The translations under genes and the position numbers were made by a program. Under the pieces are notes generated by a model. That model ran no database searches. It had not been told where the DNA came from and worked only from the letters and a program-made list of their open reading frames with translations. A stretch of DNA of 64,000 bases from Botrytis cinerea B05.10 (lineage: Eukaryota > Ascomycota > Leotiomycetes > Helotiales > Sclerotiniaceae), in contig NC_037318.1 in the NCBI RefSeq assembly GCF_000143535.2, positions 1,364,001 to 1,428,000 on the forward strand, written 5' to 3'. Shown piece after piece: positions 1-11,513 of this stretch; the stretch's first letter is position 1; every line of letters begins with the position of its first letter.

Positions 1-391
1 GTTTATTTTATTTCACTCTATAAGCAGGCTATAAAGATGTCCACGAACTACTAGACATAAACGCCACGAAATCATTCCTAGAAAAAGCATCTACGTCTAC
101 CTAAACTCTACTTTATGGATCTTCTTCCTCTCTGGTATCTCCCACAATTTGTGCAAGTAAGCCAACGAATAAGAACAAGGATATCTGTCTATATAATCCT
201 AGGTCCAGAGCCGTATATAAAAAGAGAGAGTAGAGAGAGTAAGGAAATCTCCACGATAGTAAGCGAGGAAAAGATATCCCATTTTCTCTCTCTCTCTCTC
301 TCCCGATTAAGCCAAAAAAACAATTTGATATAAGCAAAGCGCAACATAACCACTTCAAAAGAAGGTATAACTTATGTAAATAATATTCCAT

Positions 392-423
<32 letters not shown>

Positions 424-977
424 CAAAAAAAACCAACAAACTCACAACACCAAGATCAACACCAAGACCAAACTCCCCAAAACAACACAACAACAATAAG
501 TAACACATACCCCTAACCTAACCCCAATCCAACCGATGAATTGATTAACACCCCCGATACTCGCTTCGAACCTGCGAATCTTTCAATCAACATAAATCTC
601 ACTCATTCTCAAAATGAATTTCCCTGGATAAAAAGCAATAGATGCGTGGACTTGATCTTCGTGTTGAGATTACCGTTAATTTTGTTGAATCTTTCTAGCG
701 ATGATGAGTTCGCATAAGAGTAGGAATGGAATGCATGTCACAATTGGGCTAATGGATATCTCAATAACCCTAAATGTGATTCAAAAGTAGATGAACGACC
801 AACTCTCCTAAAAAAGAATCAGAAATGACAAAATCCATCTTGCGAACTCGTGCATTACTGAACAACGAGAGATGTATTTTCTATTTCTTATTTCCAAATT
901 TATGTTGATTATCTATGTGTTAATGTTATGATATATATATAAAATCACCCTTCTCATCCCCTTTATCCACAAATTGT
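1..977. other. Intergenic, left edge; no gene supported
   Basis: I see no convincing gene here. The stretch holds a CT-rich run (about 284-302) and an imperfect CAC/CAT trinucleotide repeat (about 390-423), which create long but low-complexity frames on both strands. The 3' untranslated region of the MFS gene (stop at 978-980, minus strand) would extend into the right part. Confidence 0.6.
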
Positions 978-2701
978 CTAATCCTTATAAGGAGCAAATT
1001 TACTTTTCTTTCTCAACGTAACCCCATACTTCATGAACAAAAACGGCACTGGTATCGCTACAGTAGCTACTCCACCTAACACACTCATGGCTGGCCCCAC
1101 GCCCATAGCTCTAAACATTGGGCCCGCGGCCAGCGGAAAGCCAGTAGCAAAGATACTTCTCAGGAAGGTATTCGCACTGACCGCACTCGCCGCATACAAC
1201 GCGTAAGTATCAACCAGGAAATTGATACACTGCTGGAAAATAATGTTAAACCCTGCACCAATAAATACCGACGCTATAACTGGAAGAATCCAGTGAATAT
1301 TTGGCGCAGCCGTCCAGCCAAACCAAAAAAGTCCGATTGCGAATATAACTCCTCCGAGTGCCATGGGGGCGAGACGGGCTTCGGGTACGGGACGTCCACC
1401 TGCTGCGTCGACAATACGCGCGTAGCGGGGCTGATTGCCAAGATTGACTACGACGGCTAAATTGACTCCAACGAAGAGGCCGAGGAAAGGGAGTGAAGCT
1501 ATAACGGGGGACCAGCCGCGGTTATCGGAGAAGACAATGGGGAAGACTTCGAGAGTGAGGTAGAGGATGGCGTAAACGAAGGAAGCGTAGAAAGCTATAC
1601 AGGTGACCATTGGCTCCGTGGTAAGCATTAGGAGGGGCCTTGAGAAGTGCTTCGTGACAATGGTCTTGGCATCGAGCTTGATTTCTTCGTGTGGATGATA
1701 ATAGGCATTATTGCCGGTTTCTTTGCGAAGGCGAGCCGCTTTTTTCTTGAGGAGGACGGGAGTATAGACTTCGGGAAGACAAATAAAACACAATCCGAAC
1801 ATCGCAAATACCCAAATTGCCTCCAGATATTCCGTCCATCTCCATCCCAGATGTGGATTGACAAGCAAGGCACTTCCGATCAGAGGTCCTAGTGTCGGCC
1901 CACCTACGACTGCCACTGCATAGAATGTGACTGCCGTTCCTCGAGCTTTAGGACTCCACATATCTCCCAACGCTGCAGAAACATTCGAAACAGGTGCCGA
2001 TCCAAATAATCCTCCAAAGAATCTGGTTATGAAGATCGACGCCGCGTTGGTACTTGTAGCTGTTCCAATGGAGAACAATCCCAGACAAAATAATGGGGGT
2101 AACATACTCCAACGTCTTCCCCAAAGCTCAGATATTGGTGCCCAGCAAAGTGGTCCAAATGCGAACCCCAATCTATTTTGAGAACGTATCAGTACCCTCA
2201 TCATTTGAAAAAATAAAACTCCTAAACTCACATGTACAAACTAATACTCAGCACGCTAACTTCCGATCCGACTCCAACATACGCCGCAATCGTTTTTCCC
2301 GCCGGGCTGATAATACTACTCCCCAAACTCGCACTCAATGCCAGCATACCCAATTGAAACGTTATCCAGCTCTTGTACAACGTTGACCAATTCCGCGGAT
2401 TCCCTTGATCATCATCCCCATCCCAACCAACCAATATTCTATCATCTCGACTCGCATTGGGCCCCAAACTTTTCTCGTGATCGGAGACAGGAGTTTGATG
2501 AACATCCGACTGCGAATGCGACTGCGGCCCAGATACTTGCGAACTTGGTCTTCGTGGTGGTGTCTCGACATCTGTAGTTTCCCCATCGTGATCTAGCATA
2601 GAAGTGGCGTTTGAATTTCCCACTGCCCTCTCCTCCTTCCCTACATCCCGCACCGATGATTCCCCCTCGATCTCCGTCTCTGTATCCGAATTAAGCATCA
2701 T
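978..2701 (-). CDS. MFS transporter, drug:H+ antiporter (DHA1-like) family
   Basis: Predicted plasma-membrane exporter of small molecules driven by proton antiport; the substrate cannot be read from the sequence. Two exons, 2701-2232 and 2172-978, flank a 59-nt intron (donor GTGAGT) and give 554 aa. The first 130 or so residues are a hydrophilic, Ser- and acid-rich cytoplasmic tail ending in the family's WDGDDDQGNPRNWS-type segment before the first membrane helix. The splice junction restores YILGFAFGPLCWAPISELWG, including motif A (about 158-177). Motif C, GGPTLGPLIG, lies near 247-256, as in 12-helix antiporters. The start was placed at the first Met of a Met-Met pair (2701), because upstream sequence in frame reads like untranslated leader. 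It is the first of three genes in a row on the minus strand. DHA1-type exporters often serve multidrug, polyamine or toxin efflux; which applies here is open. Confidence 0.9.
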
Positions 2702-3973
2702 ATGCTTTTCTTTACCTCGCCACGATACTTCTCTACAATCGAGAGCGCAATGGTTTGCAGCTTCAAACGTCACAAAATCGCAACCACCGAAAGCCAACCC
2801 CAGAAGAACATATAAGAACGAGGAAACGCATCTTCGGAATGAGACGAAACAAAATAACATGCGCAAAACAATCACTATAGTTACACTTCGTCCACTTAAC
2901 CTTACCCAAACGAACCAAAAAAAAAAAAAGATAGACACTCACTCCACTTACGAAAATAAACGCATGGAATCCTCTCCATGACGAATAAATGCTCAATTCA
3001 CCAATCCCAATTAACGAAATCCGCAGTACGTAGTGACATTCTGCATCCACCGATTCCACACAGCCCAAGCAGGGAGCGACGAAAACGCGTCCCAAACCGG
3101 AAAAAGAACGGTTCCCACGGCAAGAAGCTTCACGACTGACTAATCCATTTGGCGGACCCCGAAGGTTTTTGCAAAGGAATCTTGTCTTATCAGCCTTGTA
3201 CCGCGGATCTATCGAGATTCCAACCAATCAATGGTGTGGATTTTGATATTGAAGCGTCGATATCTACCCCGGGACCGAAGAGATGCGGAACGAGAGATGC
3301 GGATCAGGATCAGAGGCAACTGTCGGAAGAATGGGTCCGTGGATGCTGGGGACTCTTGAAGAATAAGCGTTGGGATCTATCTACACCGTAGACCTGGTCC
3401 ACTGTAGATAGATCCTCTGTATAATGGACAGAAAAGTTAGTACTCACCTAGCTGTATATAGTGTAGTTTGTCCGAAGTGTATTAACTCGTTTCTTGATGT
3501 TAAGACGAGACCTTCCTTCATAGTCGTAGTCCTAAAATCCTTCCAGAGGGCAAATCAATTGATTTAGGTTAACGACACAACTTTCTCGTGATTAACTGAC
3601 CACGTGCCAACCTAAATCTTGTTACTCATAGCACTTTGACGAAGATGAAAACCATATTGATGCACCAACGTAATAATAGGGTATGGAAGGCTACAATGAT
3701 AATAATAATGAAAGCATCTAGAAAGTAGTAACTACACAATACAACGATCAATGACAAAGCCAAAAGGGAAAAATATACTCCCGCGGGACGGTATTCGCCG
3801 GCACTGTTCTTCCACTCTACCCGCAACATCCACATCTACGACAACAACAACAACAACAACAACAACGGTCCATCAAAACCAATTCCACCGCCTAACAGAA
3901 ATGACGACTTCACACAATTGCAAGCCGCATCTCACAGTTCTCCTGAACACGTAATCCAACAACCATAGACATT
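2702..3973. other. Intergenic between MFS gene and dynamin-like gene
   Basis: Holds the promoter and leader of the MFS gene (left part) and the 3' flank of the dynamin-like gene (right part). A 13-bp perfect inverted repeat lies at 3373-3415 and a CAA-type trinucleotide run at about 3838-3868. Frames on the minus strand at 2763-3227 look like read-through of leader DNA and match no family I know. Confidence 0.6.
3373..3415. repeat. 13-bp perfect inverted repeat, 17-nt loop
   Basis: Arms GGATCTATCTACA (3373-3385) and TGTAGATAGATCC (3403-3415) are exact reverse complements, separated by 17 nt. It sits in the spacer between two genes read in the same direction. It could be a small foldback element or a transcript hairpin; no coding function is visible. 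Confidence 0.75.
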
Positions 3974-6357
3974 CTAGAGCGTAGTAGCACCGCTCATGAT
4001 CGTTCGGAAGATCCGTTTGCCTTCTCCAAGCTTCTTAATCTGGTCCTCCAAATATGCTCTCTCCTGTCTGGCCTGGCCTGGCTCGCTAGCAATGGCCTCC
4101 ACATCTTTGTCCGACATCTTGTTCACGGCAACAGGGTCGAAGATGCGTTCCAAGCCGCGAACAATGTGACGCTCGACGACTTGGGTAGTCACGTTTGCGA
4201 TGAAAACCTTTTGAAGGACCTAAAGATAAATTAGTCGATATTCGGTGCATGAATCTAGGTGAAAGAAAACGAACCTTGTAGATCGCCATGACACAGTCCA
4301 AAGCCGCTTCGCATGAAACAACTTCCATATCTTTCTCGGTGCTCTTGAAGAGGCTTTCCCTTAATCTCTCAATCACAGGACCTAGCTGCACTCCTTCAGA
4401 TGTCTCAACACCGGCCGAAGCATCCTGACAGCACTTTTCGAGTTCTGCATTTGCTCTTTCTTGCTGTCGGTTTTTGATCGTATCGGTGTAATAGTGATTG
4501 TAGTTGATTGGATGATTCAAGTTGTCTACAATCAAATTATCCAACTCTCGAGTGGCAGCAGCATTGCGATTCCTCAACTCATCCTCAATCCGAGATGACC
4601 ACAAACGTGATTCAACGTCCCTTGGGGTCATTTCTAAAAGCAGGTTCTTGAGAAACTCGGTACACACATCAGACACTCGTTCAATATGTTCTGCAGCGAG
4701 CTCTTCCCATCTCGCAGATTGCTCCCAAAATAGCTCCGAAATTAGGGAAGGGTTGAAATTCCCTGGGAGCTCCTTTCCACGGGTTCTAGTGAGTGCTTGC
4801 CTCACCCAATCTAGACCCTCTTTCTTTGTAAGTCTTTCGGGCTCGCCATTTTCAGCTGCTTCCTCCGCTTCCATCGTTCCTCTAGTCGATTGTGCGCCTA
4901 CAGAATCGTCGATCTGATATTTGTGACCCTTTCTACGCACTTCTTCCGTGAATCGAGAGTTCATCGTTTGAACACAGGCTCGCATACGACGAAGGGTTGC
5001 CTTCTGGTCGAGTCTGAACTCGGAGTTAACTGCACATTGAAAGTATCGCCCTTCATAATGCCCATCAACTGCAGCTGCGCAGATTTTCTGGACGTCGGTG
5101 CTGAGCTGCACTAGATATGCTCGACACTCAGAAGGTGTAGATCTAGCATCACCGAGCAACCCGAGTTGTTCAGTTGCAGTGAAGAGTTGGATTTCGAGGT
5201 CACGGCGGAGTTGAGGAAGCTCTTTCTTGATGTGTTGGAACAACAGAGCGGCCAAACGACCACGCAACCGTTCGATACCAATGTGATTTTTCGACAAAGT
5301 CTTGAAGTTGGAGGCGCGAAACCAAGAATCTTCCGCCATGTTACGTTCCATCAGAGAAAAATCTCTCTCTTCGTATCTGCGGTTCTTCACGACGTGCCAA
5401 CCCAGTCTAAACCTGACATTCTCGTTCTTCGCCAAGCTGATGAAAGCTTTCTCATTTCCAGAGCCTTTATCAAGAGTATCTGGCTTCGTAATGATACCAA
5501 GAGTACGATCTCCATGAGGATCGTGGGCCCTCACTCTCTTCAGAATTTGCTGATTCGCAATGTCGTTTTTTGCAGAGATAACTGCAAGACAAATGGTTCG
5601 AGGCTGTTTAATGTAGTGCTCTGTTATGGCTGCGACCGTTTCAACATCGGCAGCTGTTGCTTCTACAGTTTCAGAGGCGATTAAACCCGGAAGGTCGACC
5701 AAAGTCAGCTGGGGACAATCTGGGCCACAAAACTCAATGCTCAGGACATCTCTCGCAAATGCTCGCGGTGGCGCATTCGGGTCAATAGCAGTTATTCCCA
5801 TGGCTTCCATGGCTAAATCCATGATTCGAGGAAGGTCATCAAAGTCTGTGATACTTTCCACAAACTCTTTGATCATGGCCTGCTCTTTAAATGGCCGCTC
5901 ATCATCAGGAATAATCTTAATAGTCAGCGTTTTCGTATCAGCGTTACGAAGACTAATCTCTGTTGCAAAACGAGTGCATAGATTGTCATTTCTTGGAAAA
6001 GGGATCTCGGTCAACGCCTCGAGAACCGAACCTGTGGACATAAAGTTCAGTATACATTCTACGCAAAAAAAAACATTTGAAATCACAAATAGCCAGTGAA
6101 AAATAGGTGTACTCACTTTTACCAGCAGATTGATCACCACAAACGACAAGTTGTGGAAGTGGTAGTGTGTTTTCGAGGCCACACTTTCTCAAATGTGCAA
6201 CGGTATCAAGAACACGTTGCTGCTCCTCTGTTTGGAGACCTTTGAGAGAAGATGTAGTCTTCAGCTCATTTTCGGAAACTGGGGACTGAGGAGTGATAGG
6301 ACTATCGTGAAAACTCTCATCATCTAAGACGACGGATGATTCACGAGAAGAAGGCAT
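3974..6357 (-). CDS. Dynamin-like (Mx-type) large GTPase
   Basis: A dynamin-superfamily GTPase expected to assemble on membranes and remodel them; its target membrane is unknown. Three exons, 6357-6117, 6031-4275 and 4219-3974 (introns of 85 and 55 nt), give 747 aa. Splicing joins GDQSAGK to SSVLEAL and so rebuilds the P-loop (G1, about 74-82). G3 is DLPG (about 193-196) and G4 is TKPD (about 262-265). The stalk is helical and charged, and the C-terminal part (about 640-740) looks like the GTPase effector domain. No PH domain, proline-rich tail or membrane anchor is seen, so it is not a classical endocytic dynamin, Vps1 or Dnm1 by layout; fungal Mx-like paralogues have this shape. The second intron has an unusual donor, GTTCGT. 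The start at 6357 was chosen because upstream codons follow a likely leader intron; a longer N-terminus cannot be excluded. Confidence 0.88.
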
Positions 6358-6451
6358 ATTGCTTGGGTATAGGGAAGTTCTTTCGTGTCTCAGAAATTCC
6401 TGATTGTAGATAGCCTGTTGCTGTATTGCTTGATTGCGTTGAAAAGATATA

Positions 6452-6552
6452 CTGTTTAGAATAGTAGAAATGAAATTCATACAAGAAAATCTGCTCTGAA
6501 CAAAAAACCAAACAAGAGAATACCCCCTCATATTTGTACCTCAATAACTCAC
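6452..6552 (-). other. Possible 5'-leader intron of the dynamin-like gene
   Basis: On the minus strand a consensus donor GTGAGT begins at 6552 and an acceptor TAAACAG ends at 6452, 94 nt upstream of the chosen start codon. The three upstream ATG frames I checked do not join in phase to the coding frame, so the intron most likely sits in the untranslated leader. Confidence 0.45.
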
Positions 6553-7657
6553 CTCCCCCATCTCCCATCCACCCCCCTCCCATCCCATCACTAAGGTCGG
6601 TCTTCCAAACGGCCCCCCCCTAAGCATGCTGCGGAAAGGCTGAATCATGCCATACATGCACGATGCCGAACCCCTCCATCAATCAAAAAAACAGCCATGA
6701 TTCTCGAGATAAACGCTGTCCTCAATTCGTCATAGTTGCTATAAATTTGAGGCCTACAACTCCCAAGAGCCAATCATATTACACGCGCGGATATGCAACC
6801 AAGAACATCATGCGGGCATCCGCGCTGATCAATCGCAGTAATGTTACTGGAAATTACGAGTGTGGAAAGATTGCACAATGCTAGAGGATAATAATACTGA
6901 TGATAGAAAACACGTATGGAGAATCGCAAACGAATGCGAAATGATGTATTACGCGCTGTGCGACTCGTCGAATCGAGAAGAAAAAAAAAGCATGATCATG
7001 AACGAACAAACAAACAAACGAACAATACCACACCATCACTCTGTACCTCTCCTCTCCTCTCCACCCACAACACAACACAACAGCAATCTCTACCCAAGCA
7101 AAATCGCCCCCAAACCGCATCGCCTCCGATATCCCCAGACCAAACCTGCTGAAAATGTTGGTGACAAGTTAGCTATTCGTGCATCCACTCATCCAGGATA
7201 CCGTTTCGCACCACGCTACGCAAATCCCAATTAATGACAGGTAAACATCGAACAGAGCACATCGAACATCTCCAAATCGCCATCAACATCGGAACCCTTA
7301 TCGGGGAATGCGAGATTCGATTCCGAGCTGGGAAAATACCAGGGAAGGCAAGGTGCACCGGGGATGAAATGAAACGAAGCGACCAGGTATTGTTGTACCT
7401 AGGTGAGGCGCATTTCCGTGCCGCACGCAGCAACCTAGTTTGAGAGGTTCAGCCACTCCTGATGGCTGGGCAGATTTTAGAAGGCTAGATAGTGAATGAT
7501 ATTGAATAAGCATTATCAATAATTGTATCGTATTAGCATTGATATTGTAACAGAGTAGTCAAATGCAAATGAAATCATCATGTTACATTGGTTGTCGAAT
7601 AATAAGACTCCACACAAACGATTCAAGTTGTAAACAATATATTCAGATAATCGACTT

Positions 7658-7700
<43 letters not shown>

Positions 7701-7711
7701 GTATGTATGTA
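7658..7711. repeat. Compound microsatellite (CT)n-(TA)n-(TGTA)n
   Basis: An uninterrupted CT run of about 13 units passes into about 8 TA units and then GTAT units. This is typical of a polymorphic intergenic microsatellite. Confidence 0.95.
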
Positions 7712-8183
7712 AGATAAAGATGTTCATCCATCCATCTATACACCACTCATTCATTCTTCCACCTCTTTATTATAAATTCCTCGAATGCCACTCAAAAGTG
7801 CATGTTCGATTTATCCTTTTCCCTCTCCATTGAATTCAATGGAATTCACTATCTTCGCTCCTATGCGCCTCTCATCCAATTCATATGTCATTATTTTTCC
7901 AACTTCGTCTTCTCTTTCATCATCTTCGTTATCATCGCCATCGTCACCTCCATTGCCTTCTCCATCTCCAAATTAAATTCCAAAAACACCTCCCTTCCCC
8001 ATCCATCCATCCAATTCCCAAACAAAAGCCAAATAAAAAATATTGATTGATCCATCTATACCCAACCAGTCTAAATCTTCAAACCTCACTCAATCTCTCA
8101 AATGACAAAGGAAACCGAAATCCGAGTCTATCTCGTCCAATCTCATCTCATCTCGACTCCCCAAAAATCTACTCAACTCATCT

Positions 8184-9797
8184 CTACCCAACCCAACTCC
8201 TATGTTTCCCCTTTTCCAAACTATCCACCAAAATGCATTTCAACCCCGATTGACAAACTCTACTTCTCCCCAAATTTTTGAATCTCGGTCCAAGCGGTCC
8301 ATTCACATAATGATATTGACCCACAAATCTCCACTGCCTCCAATCAGACAGTTCATAAAATTTATCGCCCCAATGGCCATTGAACCAAAACCAGCCAGTA
8401 GGTGCATCTGGATTTTGTGCCGCAGGTTGGAAGGAATCAGCCATTGTTTGAGCTGGATAATTAGAGGTTGCGAATCGTGCGTCGACATTGTGGGTGAGAG
8501 ATGTATTGAAGAAATAGGCTCGGTAATTAAGGACGGGATCCCAGATTGGTCCTTTATCTGTGACGTCTGCGAGAAGCTTGAATGGTAAAACGTATGGATG
8601 TGTACCAGGGGTCGCGTACATTGCATGAGATCCCACGGCACTGTAAATAACTGGTCTTCCTTCTCTTCCTGGGCCTTGACCTTTCTCAACTGCTTTATAA
8701 TGATATCCTAACCCACCAAAGTGGGCAGAGAAGAAAACAGCTTTGGGTTCGCCGTTATAGAATCGAATGAGAGAATGCTCCCAATCACCAACGTGATTTC
8801 CAAATCGCATCTTCAAAACAGTTGTACCAAGATTGTAGGAATAGAAGTAAAACCAAAACGCATCCACGATACCATGTCCTTTGTCCACAATAATTAATGT
8901 GGCCGGAGCTGGGGAGTATCCTGATTGATCTGGTTTACCGGAAGAATCTCCACGCTTTTTCAAATTGCGCTTGCGTTGTCCTGTAATTTGAGGTTGTGCG
9001 CGAAAGGTTGGCTCGAATGGTGCGACAATCTTCATTCTCTCTTCATCACTCGCATCGTCCCAAGCTTCCTGCCCATCTTCTTTAGTCTCAATAAACTCCT
9101 TCTCTTCTACTTCATCTACCGTTTCCCAATCCTCATCGTGTTTGATCTCATCTTCATAAGGTATAGGTTTGTTGTAAGCACTACCAAGCCACCTTGGTCT
9201 ATCTTCCACATCGTCTTTGCTCTGCATAAATAAAAGTCGACCTTTGCGCCCTTCGTTCAGGAGATGTAGATTGTGTAACGTATGTTCGGAGGTATTCATA
9301 TGTAGTGAAGTGTGATTTTCGTAAGGAGTGACATGATTCAAATGTTCCTCAATGTCTGCAGGCCAAAACTTCTCGCCCGAGTAAAGATGTACGAGAGGGG
9401 CGTGGTCAAGAACGTATTGTGGAACTTCTTTTAATACTCGATCATCGCCATACAAATCGTCTGGGCGCATTTTGGGAGCATTCTTGTAGGCATCATCCCA
9501 TTCTACCCAGCTTGCATCCAAGTCATCGTCTCCCATGACTTTTTGGTCTCTCGTAACTTTGTTTAATCGACGTTTCCAAGCGGGATCTGAATGATAGTGG
9601 GCAAGTCCACAGAGACCAAGCCATTTACATGATTGTCTATCCAAGAAGTGTTTTGATGTAGCGATCCAGCGCGCATCCTCTCTCATTTCCTCTGATATAT
9701 GTGTATTCGGATCGAGGTATCGATGTAATGAGGTAGCTCCGAACCAAGTCAAGCAGACCAGAACGATTCCGAGTAAGAATCGACGTAAGGAAATCAT
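8184..9797 (-). CDS. VPS62: VPS62-domain membrane-anchored protein
   Basis: Uninterrupted frame of 537 aa. Residues about 5-24 are hydrophobic after a short basic start and look like a signal anchor or signal peptide, so most of the protein would be lumenal or outside. The middle (about 150-280) is acidic and low in complexity. The C-terminal 240 residues carry the pattern of the Vps62 family: VGDWEHSLIRFYNG, VFFSAHFGG, GRPVIYSAVGSHAMYATPGTH, then TGWFWFNGHWGD. In yeast Vps62 was named from vacuolar protein sorting screens; its biochemistry is not settled. Related domains occur in plant and bacterial proteins. It is a single-exon gene with no close neighbour on its 5' side. Confidence 0.9.
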   Translation of the reverse strand: MISLRRFLLGIVLVCLTWFGATSLHRYLDPNTHISEEMREDARWIATSKHFLDRQSCKWLGLCGLAHYHSDPAWKRRLNKVTRDQKVMGDDDLDASWVEWDDAYKNAPKMRPDDLYGDDRVLKEVPQYVLDHAPLVHLYSGEKFWPADIEEHLNHVTPYENHTSLHMNTSEHTLHNLHLLNEGRKGRLLFMQSKDDVEDRPRWLGSAYNKPIPYEDEIKHDEDWETVDEVEEKEFIETKEDGQEAWDDASDEERMKIVAPFEPTFRAQPQITGQRKRNLKKRGDSSGKPDQSGYSPAPATLIIVDKGHGIVDAFWFYFYSYNLGTTVLKMRFGNHVGDWEHSLIRFYNGEPKAVFFSAHFGGLGYHYKAVEKGQGPGREGRPVIYSAVGSHAMYATPGTHPYVLPFKLLADVTDKGPIWDPVLNYRAYFFNTSLTHNVDARFATSNYPAQTMADSFQPAAQNPDAPTGWFWFNGHWGDKFYELSDWRQWRFVGQYHYVNGPLGPRFKNLGRSRVCQSGLKCILVDSLEKGKHRSWVG

Positions 9798-11195
9798 ATT
9801 GTAACGCTTCGTATACGGCGTTTGAACAAAAAAGGGTATCTTAAACTCAAGGAAATGGAGAATTGGAATGGATGGACTAAATCATTGAGGGTTTCAAAAG
9901 ACGACCAGCGGATCTATTCGCGATTGGAGAAGTATTGCGATCGGAGTTAAAGTAGAAGTGTTGGTTTTGGTTTTGGTTTTGGTGTTGGTGTTGGTTGAGA
10001 TTCTTTGTTGACGGATGAGGATCAGGATCAGGAAATCAAATGAATCAAATGAATCAAAATAGATGTAAATGGGATGATTGGAAAGATTGGAAGGCAGGAG
10101 AGAAAGCAAGGACAATGACAATACCTTTGTCATGCACTTATTCCCAATCACCTAATTCATCCATGGGTCTCCGAAGAAGCCGAGCTAAGTTTTAAAGTCT
10201 GGATTGAGATGAGGGGATTGTCGTTTACGGCACGGCAAGGCAAGGTACCGGCAGAGCGCTTATCGATTGTGACGGAGTGCAAAGGGACGGTGAAGGGATG
10301 GCAAGATGGTAAGATGGTAAGATCTACTCCATTTAAGTGGAAACGAGGGTTGTACTCGGTACGTGAGGGAGGAGACTGCGAGGTAAAGTTATAACCTTAA
10401 TGCAATGGTGGGTCAATGAGAGAAACAACAATAACAACAACAATAAACACCTGGACTTGAGGATGTTGGAGCAAAGTATGGAAGACGGATAGATCGGAGT
10501 GGATAATGATACTCTTATTGGTCTGCAGAGTAGATCTAGGGAGGGAGGGATACTTATTATGTAGGTAAGATCCTGTGCAGTATTCCGAATGCATCCAAAG
10601 AACGGTCAGCACATGTATACTTATCTGGCTATCTACATCTGTCTGCATCTGTCTGCATCCTATCCCGTTGGATATAAATATAAAACCATCAGCTCAATGG
10701 TAGATAAGCATCGAGCCTCAAGCCTCACACCTCACAGCTCACGCCTCACGCCTCATGCCTCACTCATTGCATAGTTATTGAATGCATACCGGTCGTTACA
10801 CTCTATTCGTCTGACCTTACTGCCGGCGTATGCAATCAAGCAGTAGTCAGTCATGCAACCATAACGACTCAAGGATAAACCAGCAGCGAAGTCTGGAATG
10901 CATTATTAGGTAGGCATAGTTCACTCCATTTCCAAGATTCACTGACAACCAAGCAGGAACCAGATAGTTTGTCCCACTTTCTTTTTTTTCCTTTTGCATT
11001 AATCCTTGAAAGCTTTTGCAATCCTTGAAATCCCTTAATCCTTCAACGAGAAAATTTTTGGTGGTAAGGCTATGATCTTCAGCGTAGATCATGTGGATCT
11101 TGGAGGATTGTGTATTGTGTTTGATTCTGTTCGTCTTATAAATCTCGAAATCGTCTAGACACGGGGTAGAGGAGGGGAGGCGAGGGAACTTTACG

Positions 11196-11243
11196 ATTCA
11201 TCTATTCATCTATTCATCTATTCATCTATTCATCTATTCATCT
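11196..11243. repeat. Tandem repeat, 8-bp unit ATTCATCT, about 6 copies
   Basis: Six near-perfect head-to-tail copies of ATTCATCT. They lie about 100 bp upstream of the CA-rich leader-like segment before 11343. Confidence 0.95.
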
Positions 11244-11342
11244 CTATCGATAAATCTTCTCGTAAATAACACTACAAACTCAAAAGAATCCTTCCCATCT
11301 CCAAAATCATCTTCAAATCCACCATCACCATCACCATCCACA

Positions 11343-11513
11343 ATGAATATACTTACCACCACCATGTTCATCAACTCACCAACTTCCTTATCCCAGCATA
11401 TTGCCTCGTGTCATGATGTGTTGGAACCGGATAGGCTTTTCCTACCTTATCGCCATGCATATTGCAGGGACGATGAACAGGGTACACTGATATACTGGCA
11501 TGAGCAATATTGA
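11343..11513 (+). CDS. Weak candidate small ORF (56 aa) behind a leader-like segment
   Basis: An ATG in a favourable context (CCACAATGA) follows about 70 bp of CA- and TC-rich DNA that looks like a fungal 5' leader, and opens a 56-codon frame ending at 11511-11513. The product has three Cys residues but no signal peptide or family signature that I recognise. A frame this short can arise by chance, so it is listed only because of the leader context in an otherwise gene-free region. Confidence 0.15.
   Translation: MNILTTTMFINSPTSLSQHIASCHDVLEPDRLFLPYRHAYCRDDEQGTLIYWHEQY

Larger units (their letters stand above)
6358..8183. other. Intergenic between dynamin-like gene and VPS62 gene
   Basis: Contains the promoter and leader of the dynamin-like gene on the left, and the 3' flank of the VPS62-domain gene on the right. 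A compound microsatellite lies at 7658-7711. Apart from frames in low-complexity C- and A-rich DNA, nothing resembles a gene. Confidence 0.6.

Noticed and set aside
541..600. tRNA-like TTCGAACC box
   Set aside because: A B-box-like word is present, but no acceptor, anticodon or D stem can be formed around it.
2763..3227. 154-codon frame on the minus strand upstream of the MFS gene
   Set aside because: It has no family signature and overlaps the MFS leader region. The MFS start fits better at 2701.
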